From the NCBI GenBank assembly GCA_013150955.1, contig JAADJD010000048.1, positions 1-44,833 of the forward strand: a DNA stretch of 44,833 nucleotides, read 5' to 3'. A program made the position numbers and the translations under genes. Below the pieces are notes generated by a model, which was not told the DNA's origin, did no database searches, and was given only the letters and a program-made list of their open reading frames with translations. Below are positions 16,652-25,983 of the stretch, piece after piece; the stretch's first letter is position 1, and each line of letters begins with the position of its first letter. Source of the stretch: Calditrichota bacterium. Its GTDB lineage: Bacteria > Calditrichota > Calditrichia > RBG-13-44-9 > J042.

Positions 16652-18430
16652 ATGATCCGGTACTTACACATTTTTTCTGCCGTCTTATGGGGGATAAGCT
16701 CCCTGCTGGGGCAATTTACCACGCTGGACTGGAAAATCCACAATGTGGGTAAGGTTCGCCAGATCATCACCAACGTGGGGACCATTGACAATTACAATAA
16801 TATTACCAATTACAAGGGATTGATCAACTGCGAAATGCCGGTGGGCAGTAACGAGGAGCACGTGTATCAGGGAGGCATCTGGATTGGTGCCATTACCCCC
16901 GAAGGCGATACACTGGTTTCCGTGACCCGAACCCATTTCACCCCCGAAGAATTCTTCCCCAGCGCCGAACCCTGGGACACCATCTGGGTGGCCACCAAAG
17001 GCGATACGCTGGATATTCCATACTGGCCTGGATACACCGCCGTGTCCGATCAGGACTTTGTGTGCCGTTACAGCGATTATCATATCCTGACGGTGAAAGA
17101 TCATCAGCCGCTGTATCTGGATGTCATTCAACGCAGCTACGCCTGGAGTTCCCCACCACTGGATGAATTCATCGTGTTTAACTTTGATGTGATCCCGACC
17201 AAATTTGATTTACGGAATGTGTACGTGGGGTACTGGTTGCATGGGGAAATCGGGAACAACGATGTTGCGGATAATTTCATCGATGAATTGACCCTGTTTT
17301 TCCCGGAAAAATTCATGGCCGTAGCGGAGGATAATCCGGGGGGCAATGATGGCACTGCCATCAGCCCCATTGGCATCAAGATTCTCCGTCCGGCGGATTC
17401 GTCGCTGACCTGGACCTTCCGCTGGTATAATCACGAAGATCTGGCGGGTTACGGCCGGGATCCACTGCGATTTCGGGAGGCCATGGCCAGTGGCATTATC
17501 ATGCAGAATCGTCCGGATCCGGAGCGCGCCCACATTTCCGTGTGCTTTGGGCCCATCGAATATCTGCCGGTCGGCGATACCCTGCATTTTGAGGTGGCCG
17601 AGGTGTTTGGCTTCGGGCGCGAAGGGCTCATGAAAAATGCCGAGTACCTGGAGTTTTTGCGCGACCGCAATTATCGAGTGCCCTTTCCGCCACCGCCACC
17701 ACCGCTTCGGGTTATCACTGGAAATCATCGGGTAAAGCTGGTCTGGAAACCGCAACCGGGGGATGTCAATCCAGAAACCTATTTTGATCCCTATCGGGGC
17801 GATAGCAATCCGCAGCCCTTCGAAGGCTATCGGGTCTACAAAAGTACGGTCAGTCGGCAGGGGCCCTGGACGTTGCTGGCCGAGTACGACATTCCTGGAA
17901 ATGAATTCGGGCAAAACACGGGATTGCAGTACGAATACGAAGATGTGGGATTGCTGAACAATGTGGAATATTACTACACGGTGACCGCCTTTTCCAAGCC
18001 CGATTCGGTGACCCGCTTTCCTTCTCAGGAATCCAGTCTGACGGCCAATGCCGTGGTGGCCATTCCCGGTACCCCACCGCCGAAATCGGTAGGCAAAGTT
18101 GCGGTGGTGCCCAATCCTTATCGCGGGGATATCGCTTATCATACGTACAATCCTCAATGGGAAAAGCCAGGAGGAACCCGACGTTACTGGATGGAACAGG
18201 ATCGCCGCATTCAATTCATTAACCTGCCGGCACGCTGTGTCATTAAGATCTACACTCTTGCCGGTGATCTGGTCAATACGCTGTATCACGATAATCCCGA
18301 CCTGGGATATGAGGATTGGAATTTGACCTCCTCTGTGGGGCAGGCCATTTCCAGTGGAATTTATCTGTTTACGGTGGAAGATCTGGACAGCGGGGAGGTT
18401 CAGGTGGGCAAGTTTGTGATTATCAAATAA
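16652..18430 (+). CDS. Secreted FnIII surface protein, tandem paralog 2
   Basis: 592 residues with a signal peptide (FSAVLWGISSLLGQ). It aligns with the preceding protein from end to end: LDWK.HNVGKVRQ near the N terminus, GGIWIGAI, SYAWSSPPLDEFIV, an FnIII domain with FEGYRVYKSTVS, then VVPNPYRGD and the same terminal VGKFVIIK. It starts 19 bp after paralog 1 and is followed 32 bp later by the PorV-like gene. Differences are concentrated in the central third (about 180-330), which may carry ligand specificity. No enzymatic motif is visible. Confidence 0.82.
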   Translation: MIRYLHIFSAVLWGISSLLGQFTTLDWKIHNVGKVRQIITNVGTIDNYNNITNYKGLINCEMPVGSNEEHVYQGGIWIGAITPEGDTLVSVTRTHFTPEEFFPSAEPWDTIWVATKGDTLDIPYWPGYTAVSDQDFVCRYSDYHILTVKDHQPLYLDVIQRSYAWSSPPLDEFIVFNFDVIPTKFDLRNVYVGYWLHGEIGNNDVADNFIDELTLFFPEKFMAVAEDNPGGNDGTAISPIGIKILRPADSSLTWTFRWYNHEDLAGYGRDPLRFREAMASGIIMQNRPDPERAHISVCFGPIEYLPVGDTLHFEVAEVFGFGREGLMKNAEYLEFLRDRNYRVPFPPPPPPLRVITGNHRVKLVWKPQPGDVNPETYFDPYRGDSNPQPFEGYRVYKSTVSRQGPWTLLAEYDIPGNEFGQNTGLQYEYEDVGLLNNVEYYYTVTAFSKPDSVTRFPSQESSLTANAVVAIPGTPPPKSVGKVAVVPNPYRGDIAYHTYNPQWEKPGGTRRYWMEQDRRIQFINLPARCVIKIYTLAGDLVNTLYHDNPDLGYEDWNLTSSVGQAISSGIYLFTVEDLDSGEVQVGKFVIIK

Positions 18431-18462
18431 ATTTTCAAACGATTTAATTTGGGGTGGTTTCG

Positions 18463-19401
18463 ATGAAAATCCGCTGTTATCCCTTCTGGATGGCCCTGTG
18501 GATTGTGGGGATGGTGCCCTTAGCTGTTTGGGGTCAGTATCAGCGGCCCGGGGCCTCGGATGCCCAGTTTTTAAAAATCGACGTTAATGCGCGAGCCGCG
18601 GCTCTGGGGGGTGCTTTTATTGCTGTGACCTCTGGTGCGGAAGCGGCCTATTATAATCCAGCCGCCCTGGCCCGCATCCCCCGATTGGACGTGAGTGTAA
18701 CCCATACCCGTTGGTTTGCCGGAATTAATCACGAATTCGCCGCCATCGCCTATCGCTGGAATCGCGTGGGCACCGTTGCCCTGTCCGTCACTGCACTGTA
18801 CACCGACCTGATGCAGGTGCGTACACCATTGCAGCCCGATGGAACGGGGGAAACCTTCTGGGCGGGCAATTATCGGTTCGGCATTTCTTACGCCCGATTT
18901 TTAACCAACCGGGTAACTTTTGGCGGTACTTTAAATTTTATTCACATGTTTTTGTATCGGGATTTTAAGGCCAACGCCATCGCCGGCGATATTGCCGTTC
19001 TGTATGTTACCGATTTTCGAGGATTCCGCTTTGGAATGAAGATTGCCAACTTCGGTTCCGAAGTGAAGTACGTAAACGAATCCTACCCCCTGCCCACAAA
19101 TTTCCAGTTTGGGCTTTCCATTCACGCTATGGAAAGGGAACAGTCCACGTTGCTGATCAGCGTTTCGGCCATCAAACCAAACGATGGGCAACCGCTCAGT
19201 CAACTGGGAGTGGAGTGGAACTGGAATCAGGTCATTTTTTTAAGAGCAGGATATCAGTTGAATCATGACGTTTCCCGGTTTGGACTGGGCACCGGTTTGT
19301 ATTGGGGGACGGAATCGTTTCGGTTCAAATTTGACTATTCTTATAACGATTACACCCTGCTTGGGGGAACACACCGTTTTGGGTTTGGTCTGGCATTTTA
19401 A
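18463..19401 (+). CDS. PorV/PorQ-family outer-membrane beta-barrel protein
   Basis: About 312 residues from the ATG at 18463, which has GGGGTGG just upstream (a GTG at 18454 is also possible). After a signal peptide ending VWGQ comes the family hallmark AQFLKIDVNARAAALGGAFIAV and AAYYNPAALAR, followed by alternating strands of a FadL/PorV-like barrel ending in the aromatic GFGLAF. PorV-type proteins shuttle or anchor type IX secretion cargo at the outer membrane. Lying directly after two sorting-domain proteins, it may be a dedicated partner for them. It ends the long co-directional gene series; a 265-bp gap follows. Confidence 0.88.
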   Translation: MKIRCYPFWMALWIVGMVPLAVWGQYQRPGASDAQFLKIDVNARAAALGGAFIAVTSGAEAAYYNPAALARIPRLDVSVTHTRWFAGINHEFAAIAYRWNRVGTVALSVTALYTDLMQVRTPLQPDGTGETFWAGNYRFGISYARFLTNRVTFGGTLNFIHMFLYRDFKANAIAGDIAVLYVTDFRGFRFGMKIANFGSEVKYVNESYPLPTNFQFGLSIHAMEREQSTLLISVSAIKPNDGQPLSQLGVEWNWNQVIFLRAGYQLNHDVSRFGLGTGLYWGTESFRFKFDYSYNDYTLLGGTHRFGFGLAF

Positions 19402-19666
19402 TATTTCATCCGGGAACCAGGATGTTCAGGTGCCGCCCGGTTCCCGCCAGAGGGATGTTCAGAGAAAAACCGCTGTTTGCCGGATCCTTTGAAAGAGATT
19501 CGTGGATATTTCCAGCGTCGGTCTACCTGAAATACCAAACGAAGGTGTGAACAGGGTCTGAAAGTTGTACGGCGTGCAATTGTTGGCTTCAGGGATGATC
19601 TTATCAATAAGTGAAGTGAAGGGCCGTAACCATCGGGCGTTTTGAAATGGAGGGATCCGAATCCGA
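19402..19666 (+). other. Intergenic gap before the protease genes
   Basis: These 265 bases contain no gene, repeat copy or obvious terminator. A GGAGGGA lies about 12 bases before the next start codon. I see no confident promoter hexamers, although a separate transcription unit probably begins here. Confidence 0.4.
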
Positions 19667-22450
19667 ATGCATCCATTATCGATGGACAAACGAAAGATTG
19701 GGGAGCGGAAACTGCTGGATAAATCCAGAGACGGAGCGGATGCCGTTTGTTGCTGGCTGATCCACGGATTTTTCGTCCTTTTGTTTTTCTGGGGCTGGCC
19801 GGGAATAGCCATCCCCCAGGTTTCCGTGTATTACAAAAATTTTGTGCGCCACTCCGAGGGAGAATTCTGTGGTCACGTGCCGCCGGTGGCCCGTTTTCAG
19901 GTCTATCGAAATCATCAGTACGATACGTTACTCACCGAGAATGCACCGCGCTGGGAGGAAATGGGAGATCCCAACATTCCGGGCAGCGGGGTTTTTGGCG
20001 TGGAGCTGGGGAACTTTCCGGGACTTCAGGCGGGGGATTCGGTCAGCATCGCGTTTTATTGCCGCCAGACGCAACAGCGGGGTATTTTGAAAGCACGTGT
20101 GGAAGGCATTCCCTGGGCATATTTTCCATCCACCCTCCGGCTGCGACCCACCGATTTTCCGGAACCCCCGCAAGATTTGCGCCTGAACTGGACAACGTCT
20201 GGAGAACGGCGTCTGGAATGGACAGCAAAGGCGGAAACGTTTTACGATATTTACCGCAAAGCATTGTACGATACGGTAGCGGGTGGGCAATGTCGCAACT
20301 TATATGTTCGAATCGCCCGGCAGGTAGCAGAAGGATGGTATGTTGACCTCACCGCAGGTCAAGTACCCCATGGCTATGTTCTGATTCCCTACCGGAATGG
20401 GGTTGCCGGGCCGCATTCCAGGGAAATCGTCGATTATCCCCCGGCGCCCGTTCATCTGGAAGCCGCAGTCGTTTCCGGGGAAGGCCTTGGGGTTGCATTG
20501 AGCTGGATCCAATTGGGGGATACCAGCGGCTTCCAATATCACATTCATCGCTCCCGGGAATCCGATTTTTATCCGGATCAGAGCACGCGCATCGGGATTA
20601 GCAAACAGGCTCGGTTCCTGGATACCACTGTGGTGGCGGGAGAGCGGTATTTTTACCGGGTGGTCCCGGTAAATGCGTATCAGATTCCGGGAGAAGCGTC
20701 CCATACGGTGGGCATAACCGTTCAGATGCCAAAGACATCCGATCCCGATCTTGACGTGCTTTTCATTTCCCGATTACCGCGTTATCCGCGATACGAAGTG
20801 GTGTACGGTCCTCCTGAGGGATACAATCCCCATCTGAAGCCCGGTACCGAGCATCGGAAACATTACCCCGATCCGGGGGAGCTGATGCGCTATGTGGCGG
20901 TTATCCGGAATAGTGGTGGCGCAACCAGTCCTCCCTTTCAGGTGATCTGGCGGGTGAATGGAATTGAATATGCCCGACAGACCATCGCGCCATTGATACC
21001 GGGGCAGCGGGTACGGCATCAAATTCGATTGCCCTGGAAGGAGCGGCCCGACACAATCGAATGCCGGGTCGTGGCCGCGGATTCGTCCAGAGAGGTGAGC
21101 TACAGAAATAATGCGGTGACCATCGTGTCCCATGGGCTGGCTTTCCGGTTTTATATCGAAGCGAGCGCCCGTGCGTTTTTCGAAAACCGCGCCAATCCCA
21201 TGGGATCTTACAGCTTCGAGGACTGGGCACAGCTGCACATTCATCAGTTGAATGCCTTTTTTCAGCAGGCCAAATATCCCCCGTTTGCGCCGGATGGCGT
21301 CCCCGAGGCGGTGTTTCTGGACACTGTCAGTTATCACCCCGATGGGGCTTTGCCGGTTTATGGAACCCACGCGCCGGAAAACCTTATGTGGGATGGACAA
21401 TGGGGGTTTCGGGGAGATGCGTCCTCAATCGCTTATTTTCGAGATGTGGTGTTTGAGCAGCAACGGGGAATGGACTGGGCGTTGTTGCACGAACTGGGAC
21501 ATCAGCTGGGGTTAATCGATCTGTACAACATGGATGTTCAGCAGAGCGAATTTCGGGTCATTGAACCTCGCACCGGAAGGCCTCCGGATTTAGAGCCGAT
21601 TGCCTGGGATGTTCTGTATTACTGCAGCCGGAAAGATTATTTAATGCATACCAATTTTCAGGCGGGAATCTCGGATCATTCAGCGGGAGCGTTGTGGCGG
21701 AATCGAGGGCGGCGACGGGGATTTTTTGGAGATTACCTGGCTGACATTCCCGCAGAGAATACGTTAATCCTCCGCGACGCCAGCGGCCAGCGTCTGCGGC
21801 ACGCGCGGGTTACGGTTTATCAGATGCAGGACAATGTGATCCCCAACATTCCGAAATATCGGGGGATCACGGATGATCAGGGACGCTTTGTTTTTCCCCA
21901 TGTTACCGATTCCATTTATTTCGGAGGCATCTACACGAAAAACCCATTCTCCTCCTACGTATTTCCAGACCCCCACGTCGTGGGCACCAATGCCGTTTTG
22001 TTTATTCGAGTGGAGAAGGGAGACAGTGTGGGGTATCACTTCATGGACATATGTGATTTTAATGTGGCTTACTGGTCAGGGAATCGGGATTCCGCCACCT
22101 ATGAGCGTACAATTCGGATCTGGAGGAATATTCCGCCTGCCTCCCTGCCAAATCCGGAGGAACCCTCCGTCCGGGCGTTCCGCTTAAACCCGATTTTCCC
22201 CAATCCGTTCAATCATCGTTGTTTGATCGCCTTTCAGATACCGGAGAAGGAGAGGGTTCGGCTGGATGTTTACAACATTGGTGGGGAGCGTGTCCGACGG
22301 ATACTGGATGCCCTGCTGCTCCCCGGACGATACCTTTTTGCCTGGAACGGTCAAACAGATCGGGGACAACCCGTTCCCAGTGGAATGTATTTTGTGGTGT
22401 TGCAGACCGATACCCGGCGTGCAGTACGCAAAGTATTGTTGATCCGTTAA
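19667..22450 (+). CDS. Secreted zincin metalloprotease (HELGHQLGLID) with novel N-terminal module and type IX sorting domain
   Basis: 927 residues. The signal segment is about 30-50. The mature N terminus (about 53-165) is a module shared with two other proteins in the window, with a conserved Cys pair (Cys68, Cys132) and the motif GVFGVELGNF (108-117). Two FnIII domains (about 168-255 and 258-352) and a CARDB-like domain (about 395-485) follow. The protease domain has HELGHQLGLID (608-618), i.e. HExxHxxGxxD, with a possible Met-turn at Met660, so the third zinc ligand would be Asp. A carboxypeptidase-regulatory-like domain (about 695-785) and a C-terminal sorting domain (FPNPFNH at 844-850, ends VRKVLLIR) complete it. 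Exported by type IX secretion to degrade extracellular protein. The substrate is unknown. Confidence 0.87.
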   Translation: MHPLSMDKRKIGERKLLDKSRDGADAVCCWLIHGFFVLLFFWGWPGIAIPQVSVYYKNFVRHSEGEFCGHVPPVARFQVYRNHQYDTLLTENAPRWEEMGDPNIPGSGVFGVELGNFPGLQAGDSVSIAFYCRQTQQRGILKARVEGIPWAYFPSTLRLRPTDFPEPPQDLRLNWTTSGERRLEWTAKAETFYDIYRKALYDTVAGGQCRNLYVRIARQVAEGWYVDLTAGQVPHGYVLIPYRNGVAGPHSREIVDYPPAPVHLEAAVVSGEGLGVALSWIQLGDTSGFQYHIHRSRESDFYPDQSTRIGISKQARFLDTTVVAGERYFYRVVPVNAYQIPGEASHTVGITVQMPKTSDPDLDVLFISRLPRYPRYEVVYGPPEGYNPHLKPGTEHRKHYPDPGELMRYVAVIRNSGGATSPPFQVIWRVNGIEYARQTIAPLIPGQRVRHQIRLPWKERPDTIECRVVAADSSREVSYRNNAVTIVSHGLAFRFYIEASARAFFENRANPMGSYSFEDWAQLHIHQLNAFFQQAKYPPFAPDGVPEAVFLDTVSYHPDGALPVYGTHAPENLMWDGQWGFRGDASSIAYFRDVVFEQQRGMDWALLHELGHQLGLIDLYNMDVQQSEFRVIEPRTGRPPDLEPIAWDVLYYCSRKDYLMHTNFQAGISDHSAGALWRNRGRRRGFFGDYLADIPAENTLILRDASGQRLRHARVTVYQMQDNVIPNIPKYRGITDDQGRFVFPHVTDSIYFGGIYTKNPFSSYVFPDPHVVGTNAVLFIRVEKGDSVGYHFMDICDFNVAYWSGNRDSATYERTIRIWRNIPPASLPNPEEPSVRAFRLNPIFPNPFNHRCLIAFQIPEKERVRLDVYNIGGERVRRILDALLLPGRYLFAWNGQTDRGQPVPSGMYFVVLQTDTRRAVRKVLLIR

Positions 22451-22462
22451 AAGGGGAAAGAA

Positions 22463-25237
22463 ATGCCGGTCCGAAATGGGATTTTCATCTTATTGATCCT
22501 GGCTGCGTTGTCATCTGGCCAGGTTCCCTGTGAGCAGGATTCGGTTTACTGGAAGAATTTTGTGCGCCACGCGGACGGATCTACCTGCACCCACGTTCCT
22601 CCACAGGTTGCCCTGAAGGTGTTCCGTGCGTCTCATCCCGATATCATTTTGCTGGAAACCACTCCACGTCGGGAACCGGCAGCCGAGGCGAATGTTCCCG
22701 GCAGCGGGGTGTTTGGTGTGGAACTGGCCAATTTCTCCAATCCGGGAATTCGTGCTGGGGACACGGTAACCGTGCAATTCACCTGCCTGGAAACGCAGCA
22801 ACGAGGAACATTAACGGCTGTGGTTCAGGGCATTCCCTGGTATTATTTTCCCACCACGTTGTATTTGCAGCCAGAGGACTTTCCCGGGAGGCCTGAAAAT
22901 ATCACCATTCAACGAACCGATAATCATCAGCGAATCATTCAATGGGAGGCCAGGGGTAATCTTCGGTATCGCATTTATCGCAGTTCGATTGGAGATACCC
23001 TGTGTAATGGACAGTGGCGTCGAGAATACCGAATGATTGCGGAAGGGATCCAGGGTGGTGTTTACCAGGATACCGTTGTGGCGGATGAGGAGCGGCTTGC
23101 ATATGTGCTCATCGCTTATGATTCCACAGGGACAGCCTCTGCCCATTCTCGTGAAGTCATTGAGGCGGATCGCATCACCGGATTGCAGATCGTTGCCGGT
23201 ACCACCACGGCACAACTTCAGTGGTTGCCTTACCAGCCGCCTTTTGGAACGCTTGCCGGGTACACCATCTACCGACGCGAGAAAGAAGAATCGGTGTACC
23301 GGGCCGTTGGCTATACCAGTGGGGCCACGCAATATCTGGATACGCGCCTGCAGCCGGGAACGCAATATGTCTACAAAATTGTGGGAAGAATTTTTCCAGA
23401 AACAGAGGCCGGAACCTCTGACGAAGTCATGGTGGCAACCGGAACCAATCTTACAGGAAAGGTCTGGTACACCACGTTAAGGGTAGCGGTTGTTATTTAT
23501 CAGCATACGAACCGCGGTGGGATAACGGCAGAAGAACTCTCCGCAATCCGGAGCATGCTGGAAACCGCTCGCCTTTTCATCTGGCGAAATTCTGGTTTTC
23601 AATTAAATCTGGAGCTGGATTTTTATCCAATCTCCGCCTACCGGGGTTTTGGCGATTCTCAGGAATATCATCTGAATCAGACCGCCGAAGATTTAAGACA
23701 ATTTGGGGTGATGAATACCCAGTACGATCTGGTGTTTCGGATATGCCCGGCCATATCCGGATACTGGTCCCTGGGGGTTGTGCATCTGAATCTTCCCGGA
23801 CCGGAGCGATTAACGGGATTTTCTCATACCCAGTGGCCCGTCGTTACCGCTGTGCGCTATCCCGGTCAGGAGCCGCAGCTGGATTATGGCCTGACCTGGA
23901 TATTTGTTCATGAAATTCAGCATGCCATTGATGCACTTTACCATCACGTTGGGCATCCCGAGATGTACCATGGGGATCGTCCCTGGGATTTTCCCGATCC
24001 CTGTGGGGAACACTTTGATTTTCAGGCCAATATCTGGCGCAGTTTTAAAGATTACCGGGATTTGCCTCCGGAGTGGGGAGAAATTTACGAATCGGTGGAT
24101 CAGGATCAGGACGGACTGCCCGATATTGAGCCGCTGGTTCCACTGGACGAAGTTCGTTTCGGGAGCGCTCCGGATAAAGCAGACACCGACGGAGATGGCT
24201 TGAACGATTTAGAAGAAGCCATGGCCGGTATTTACACCGGTAGCGATCCCACCCTGCCCGACACCGATGACGATGGCAGGGAAGATGGGAGTGACACCTG
24301 GCCCCTGTACGCGGTATCTCCTGATGTTCCCCAAACGAACCAGCCGCCACGAATAGATGGATTCATTGAATCGGGGTGGCCGGTGTGGTCTTCCGGGGCG
24401 GCATATTTCCGGGTGCCTTTCTCGCCTCGAGCTTATCTCACCTGGGATGCCGATTCCCTTTACCTGGCGCTGGAAATGGATCGAGTGGCCACCCCGGTAA
24501 TATATCTGGATGTGCAGGCGGATGGCTGGTGGCACTCTGCGGGAAATGTTGAAATGGTGATCGATCCGGAATCCGGGACATTTTCGCGTTTTCGGAGCTG
24601 GGATGCCAGCGAGGCGGTGAAACAGTACAGCCTGAATCGTGGGGGACCGGGAGGCATGTGGGATACGGATCCGGAGTATCAACAGCAGTTCCAGCGTCGG
24701 GTGATTGATCCCGCAACGGTGCATCTCGCCGTTTTGTACGAAAATCCCGTCGTGCAGCTGGAACTGGCCATCCCCCGTTCTCCATTGGCCGGACTCAATT
24801 TACAGGCCGGGGATAGCCTGGGGATCAACGTGGTGTTTGAAGCCGTTGATCAACAGCCCGAAGATTGGGCCAGTCTGTTTGAACGATATGATTTTGTAAC
24901 GGTGACACTGAGAGAGCCGCTGGCTATTGCTGGCGAACAATCCGCAATTGTGCCCAACCGACTGGAACTGCTTCCCGGCTATCCCAATCCATTTAATCCC
25001 GCAACCACCATTACCGTTCTGGTACCGCGTAAAATGGATCTGGAGGTGGCGATTTTCGACGTCATGGGGCGGAGAATTCAGCGTATCGTTTCCGGGGAAT
25101 TTTTACCCGGTCGCTACAAATTTGTCTGGAATGGTATGGATGAAACTGGTACCTTTGTTTCAGGCGGCGTGTATTTTTGTCGCCTGAAAACCTCTGCAGG
25201 GGAGACACGCATACAAAAATTATTGCTCCTGAGGTAG
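22463..25237 (+). CDS. Secreted zincin metalloprotease (HEIQH) with novel module, calcium-binding repeats and type IX sorting domain
   Basis: 924 residues. Signal peptide 1-19. The shared N-terminal module (about 28-145) has Cys42 and Cys108 and GVFGVELANF (82-91). Two FnIII domains follow (about 146-235 and 238-327). The protease domain (about 335-530) has HEIQH at 483-487; a later zinc ligand cannot be named with confidence (His495, His498 and His503 are near). Thrombospondin-3-like calcium loops (about 545-612, with DQDQDGLPD and DTDGDGLND) come next, then a CBM9/DOMON-like beta domain (about 628-815) and a sorting domain (YPNPFNP 840-846). It lies 12 bp after the previous protease, and both start with the same module, so they are probably diverged paralogs with different catalytic cores. 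Confidence 0.85.
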   Translation: MPVRNGIFILLILAALSSGQVPCEQDSVYWKNFVRHADGSTCTHVPPQVALKVFRASHPDIILLETTPRREPAAEANVPGSGVFGVELANFSNPGIRAGDTVTVQFTCLETQQRGTLTAVVQGIPWYYFPTTLYLQPEDFPGRPENITIQRTDNHQRIIQWEARGNLRYRIYRSSIGDTLCNGQWRREYRMIAEGIQGGVYQDTVVADEERLAYVLIAYDSTGTASAHSREVIEADRITGLQIVAGTTTAQLQWLPYQPPFGTLAGYTIYRREKEESVYRAVGYTSGATQYLDTRLQPGTQYVYKIVGRIFPETEAGTSDEVMVATGTNLTGKVWYTTLRVAVVIYQHTNRGGITAEELSAIRSMLETARLFIWRNSGFQLNLELDFYPISAYRGFGDSQEYHLNQTAEDLRQFGVMNTQYDLVFRICPAISGYWSLGVVHLNLPGPERLTGFSHTQWPVVTAVRYPGQEPQLDYGLTWIFVHEIQHAIDALYHHVGHPEMYHGDRPWDFPDPCGEHFDFQANIWRSFKDYRDLPPEWGEIYESVDQDQDGLPDIEPLVPLDEVRFGSAPDKADTDGDGLNDLEEAMAGIYTGSDPTLPDTDDDGREDGSDTWPLYAVSPDVPQTNQPPRIDGFIESGWPVWSSGAAYFRVPFSPRAYLTWDADSLYLALEMDRVATPVIYLDVQADGWWHSAGNVEMVIDPESGTFSRFRSWDASEAVKQYSLNRGGPGGMWDTDPEYQQQFQRRVIDPATVHLAVLYENPVVQLELAIPRSPLAGLNLQAGDSLGINVVFEAVDQQPEDWASLFERYDFVTVTLREPLAIAGEQSAIVPNRLELLPGYPNPFNPATTITVLVPRKMDLEVAIFDVMGRRIQRIVSGEFLPGRYKFVWNGMDETGTFVSGGVYFCRLKTSAGETRIQKLLLLR

Positions 25238-25239
25238 GT

Positions 25240-25983
25240 GTGTCCCGCTATTTTCGACAAGCTGGATGGCCTCTCTGGCTGGCCTGTTTTATGGGTGCAC
25301 TGGCAACCCTGCAGGCACACGGCTATATCTTTAAGTATGCGCGGGAAGAAATGCAGGACGACATTCGCATTCAGGTAATGAACAATCGGATACAGATTTC
25401 CTACCAATCGGTTTACATGGGGCAGATTGCCCCTCATGTGCGGCTGATGATCGATTCGAACCAGGATACGTATTTTTCTGCAGAGGAAATCCAGTCCTTT
25501 TTCAATCAGGTACGGGAACGGGTGAATCAGCAACTCAGGGGATTTCGGGTGCAGCTCAATCAATCTCCACTGACGGTACAACTGGTGCAAATCGATTCGC
25601 CCACATTGCTGGTGGATTCTTTGCTGGCACCACTCACTCTGGAAATGAATTTTCGGGTGGAAGGTTTTGACTTAACCGATGGGCTGTATGAATTGCGCTT
25701 CGATCCACGAATCTTTTTCGTGGTTGGAAGTGAAATCGTCCAGCTGGCCAAAGCGCTGGTGGAATTTACAGACGATCAGGAAAAAGCCATTGCGCGTTAT
25801 GTGCAGATTCGGGTGACGGGAAATGGTGCCATTCGATTTTTGAATACCTATCCAGGGCGACTCCGGCACTCGGGTAAAATGGTTTACATCTTCGGTGTGT
25901 TTTATGATAAAACGGTGCTTCAGATTCAGGAAGGCCAGTTTCCGGATTTTCGGTTTCAATTTCTGGTGGGGGAAATGGAATGA
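25240..25983 (+). CDS. Secreted EF-hand protein, DUF1007-like, linked to metal transporter
   Basis: A GTG at 25240, two bases after the preceding stop and with GAGG five bases upstream, gives 247 residues; the longer frame from 25177 would overlap the protease gene by 61 bases and is less likely. The N terminus is a signal/anchor (WPLWLACFMGALATLQAHG). Residues 72-83 (DSNQDTYFSAEE) fit an EF-hand calcium loop. The rest is beta-rich. Proteins of the DUF1007 type are known to be encoded beside NicO-type nickel/cobalt transporters, and here the stop overlaps the NicO start (ATGA). I infer a periplasmic partner of that transporter; the assignment to DUF1007 is by context and general look. Confidence 0.72.
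   Translation: MSRYFRQAGWPLWLACFMGALATLQAHGYIFKYAREEMQDDIRIQVMNNRIQISYQSVYMGQIAPHVRLMIDSNQDTYFSAEEIQSFFNQVRERVNQQLRGFRVQLNQSPLTVQLVQIDSPTLLVDSLLAPLTLEMNFRVEGFDLTDGLYELRFDPRIFFVVGSEIVQLAKALVEFTDDQEKAIARYVQIRVTGNGAIRFLNTYPGRLRHSGKMVYIFGVFYDKTVLQIQEGQFPDFRFQFLVGEME

Noticed and set aside
17210-18289. Long open frame on the minus strand opposite paralog 2 (and similar ones opposite 15886-16791 and 39970-41109)
   Set aside because: They mirror strongly supported + strand genes, lack ribosome binding sites and contain no recognisable domain; they arise from codon bias.
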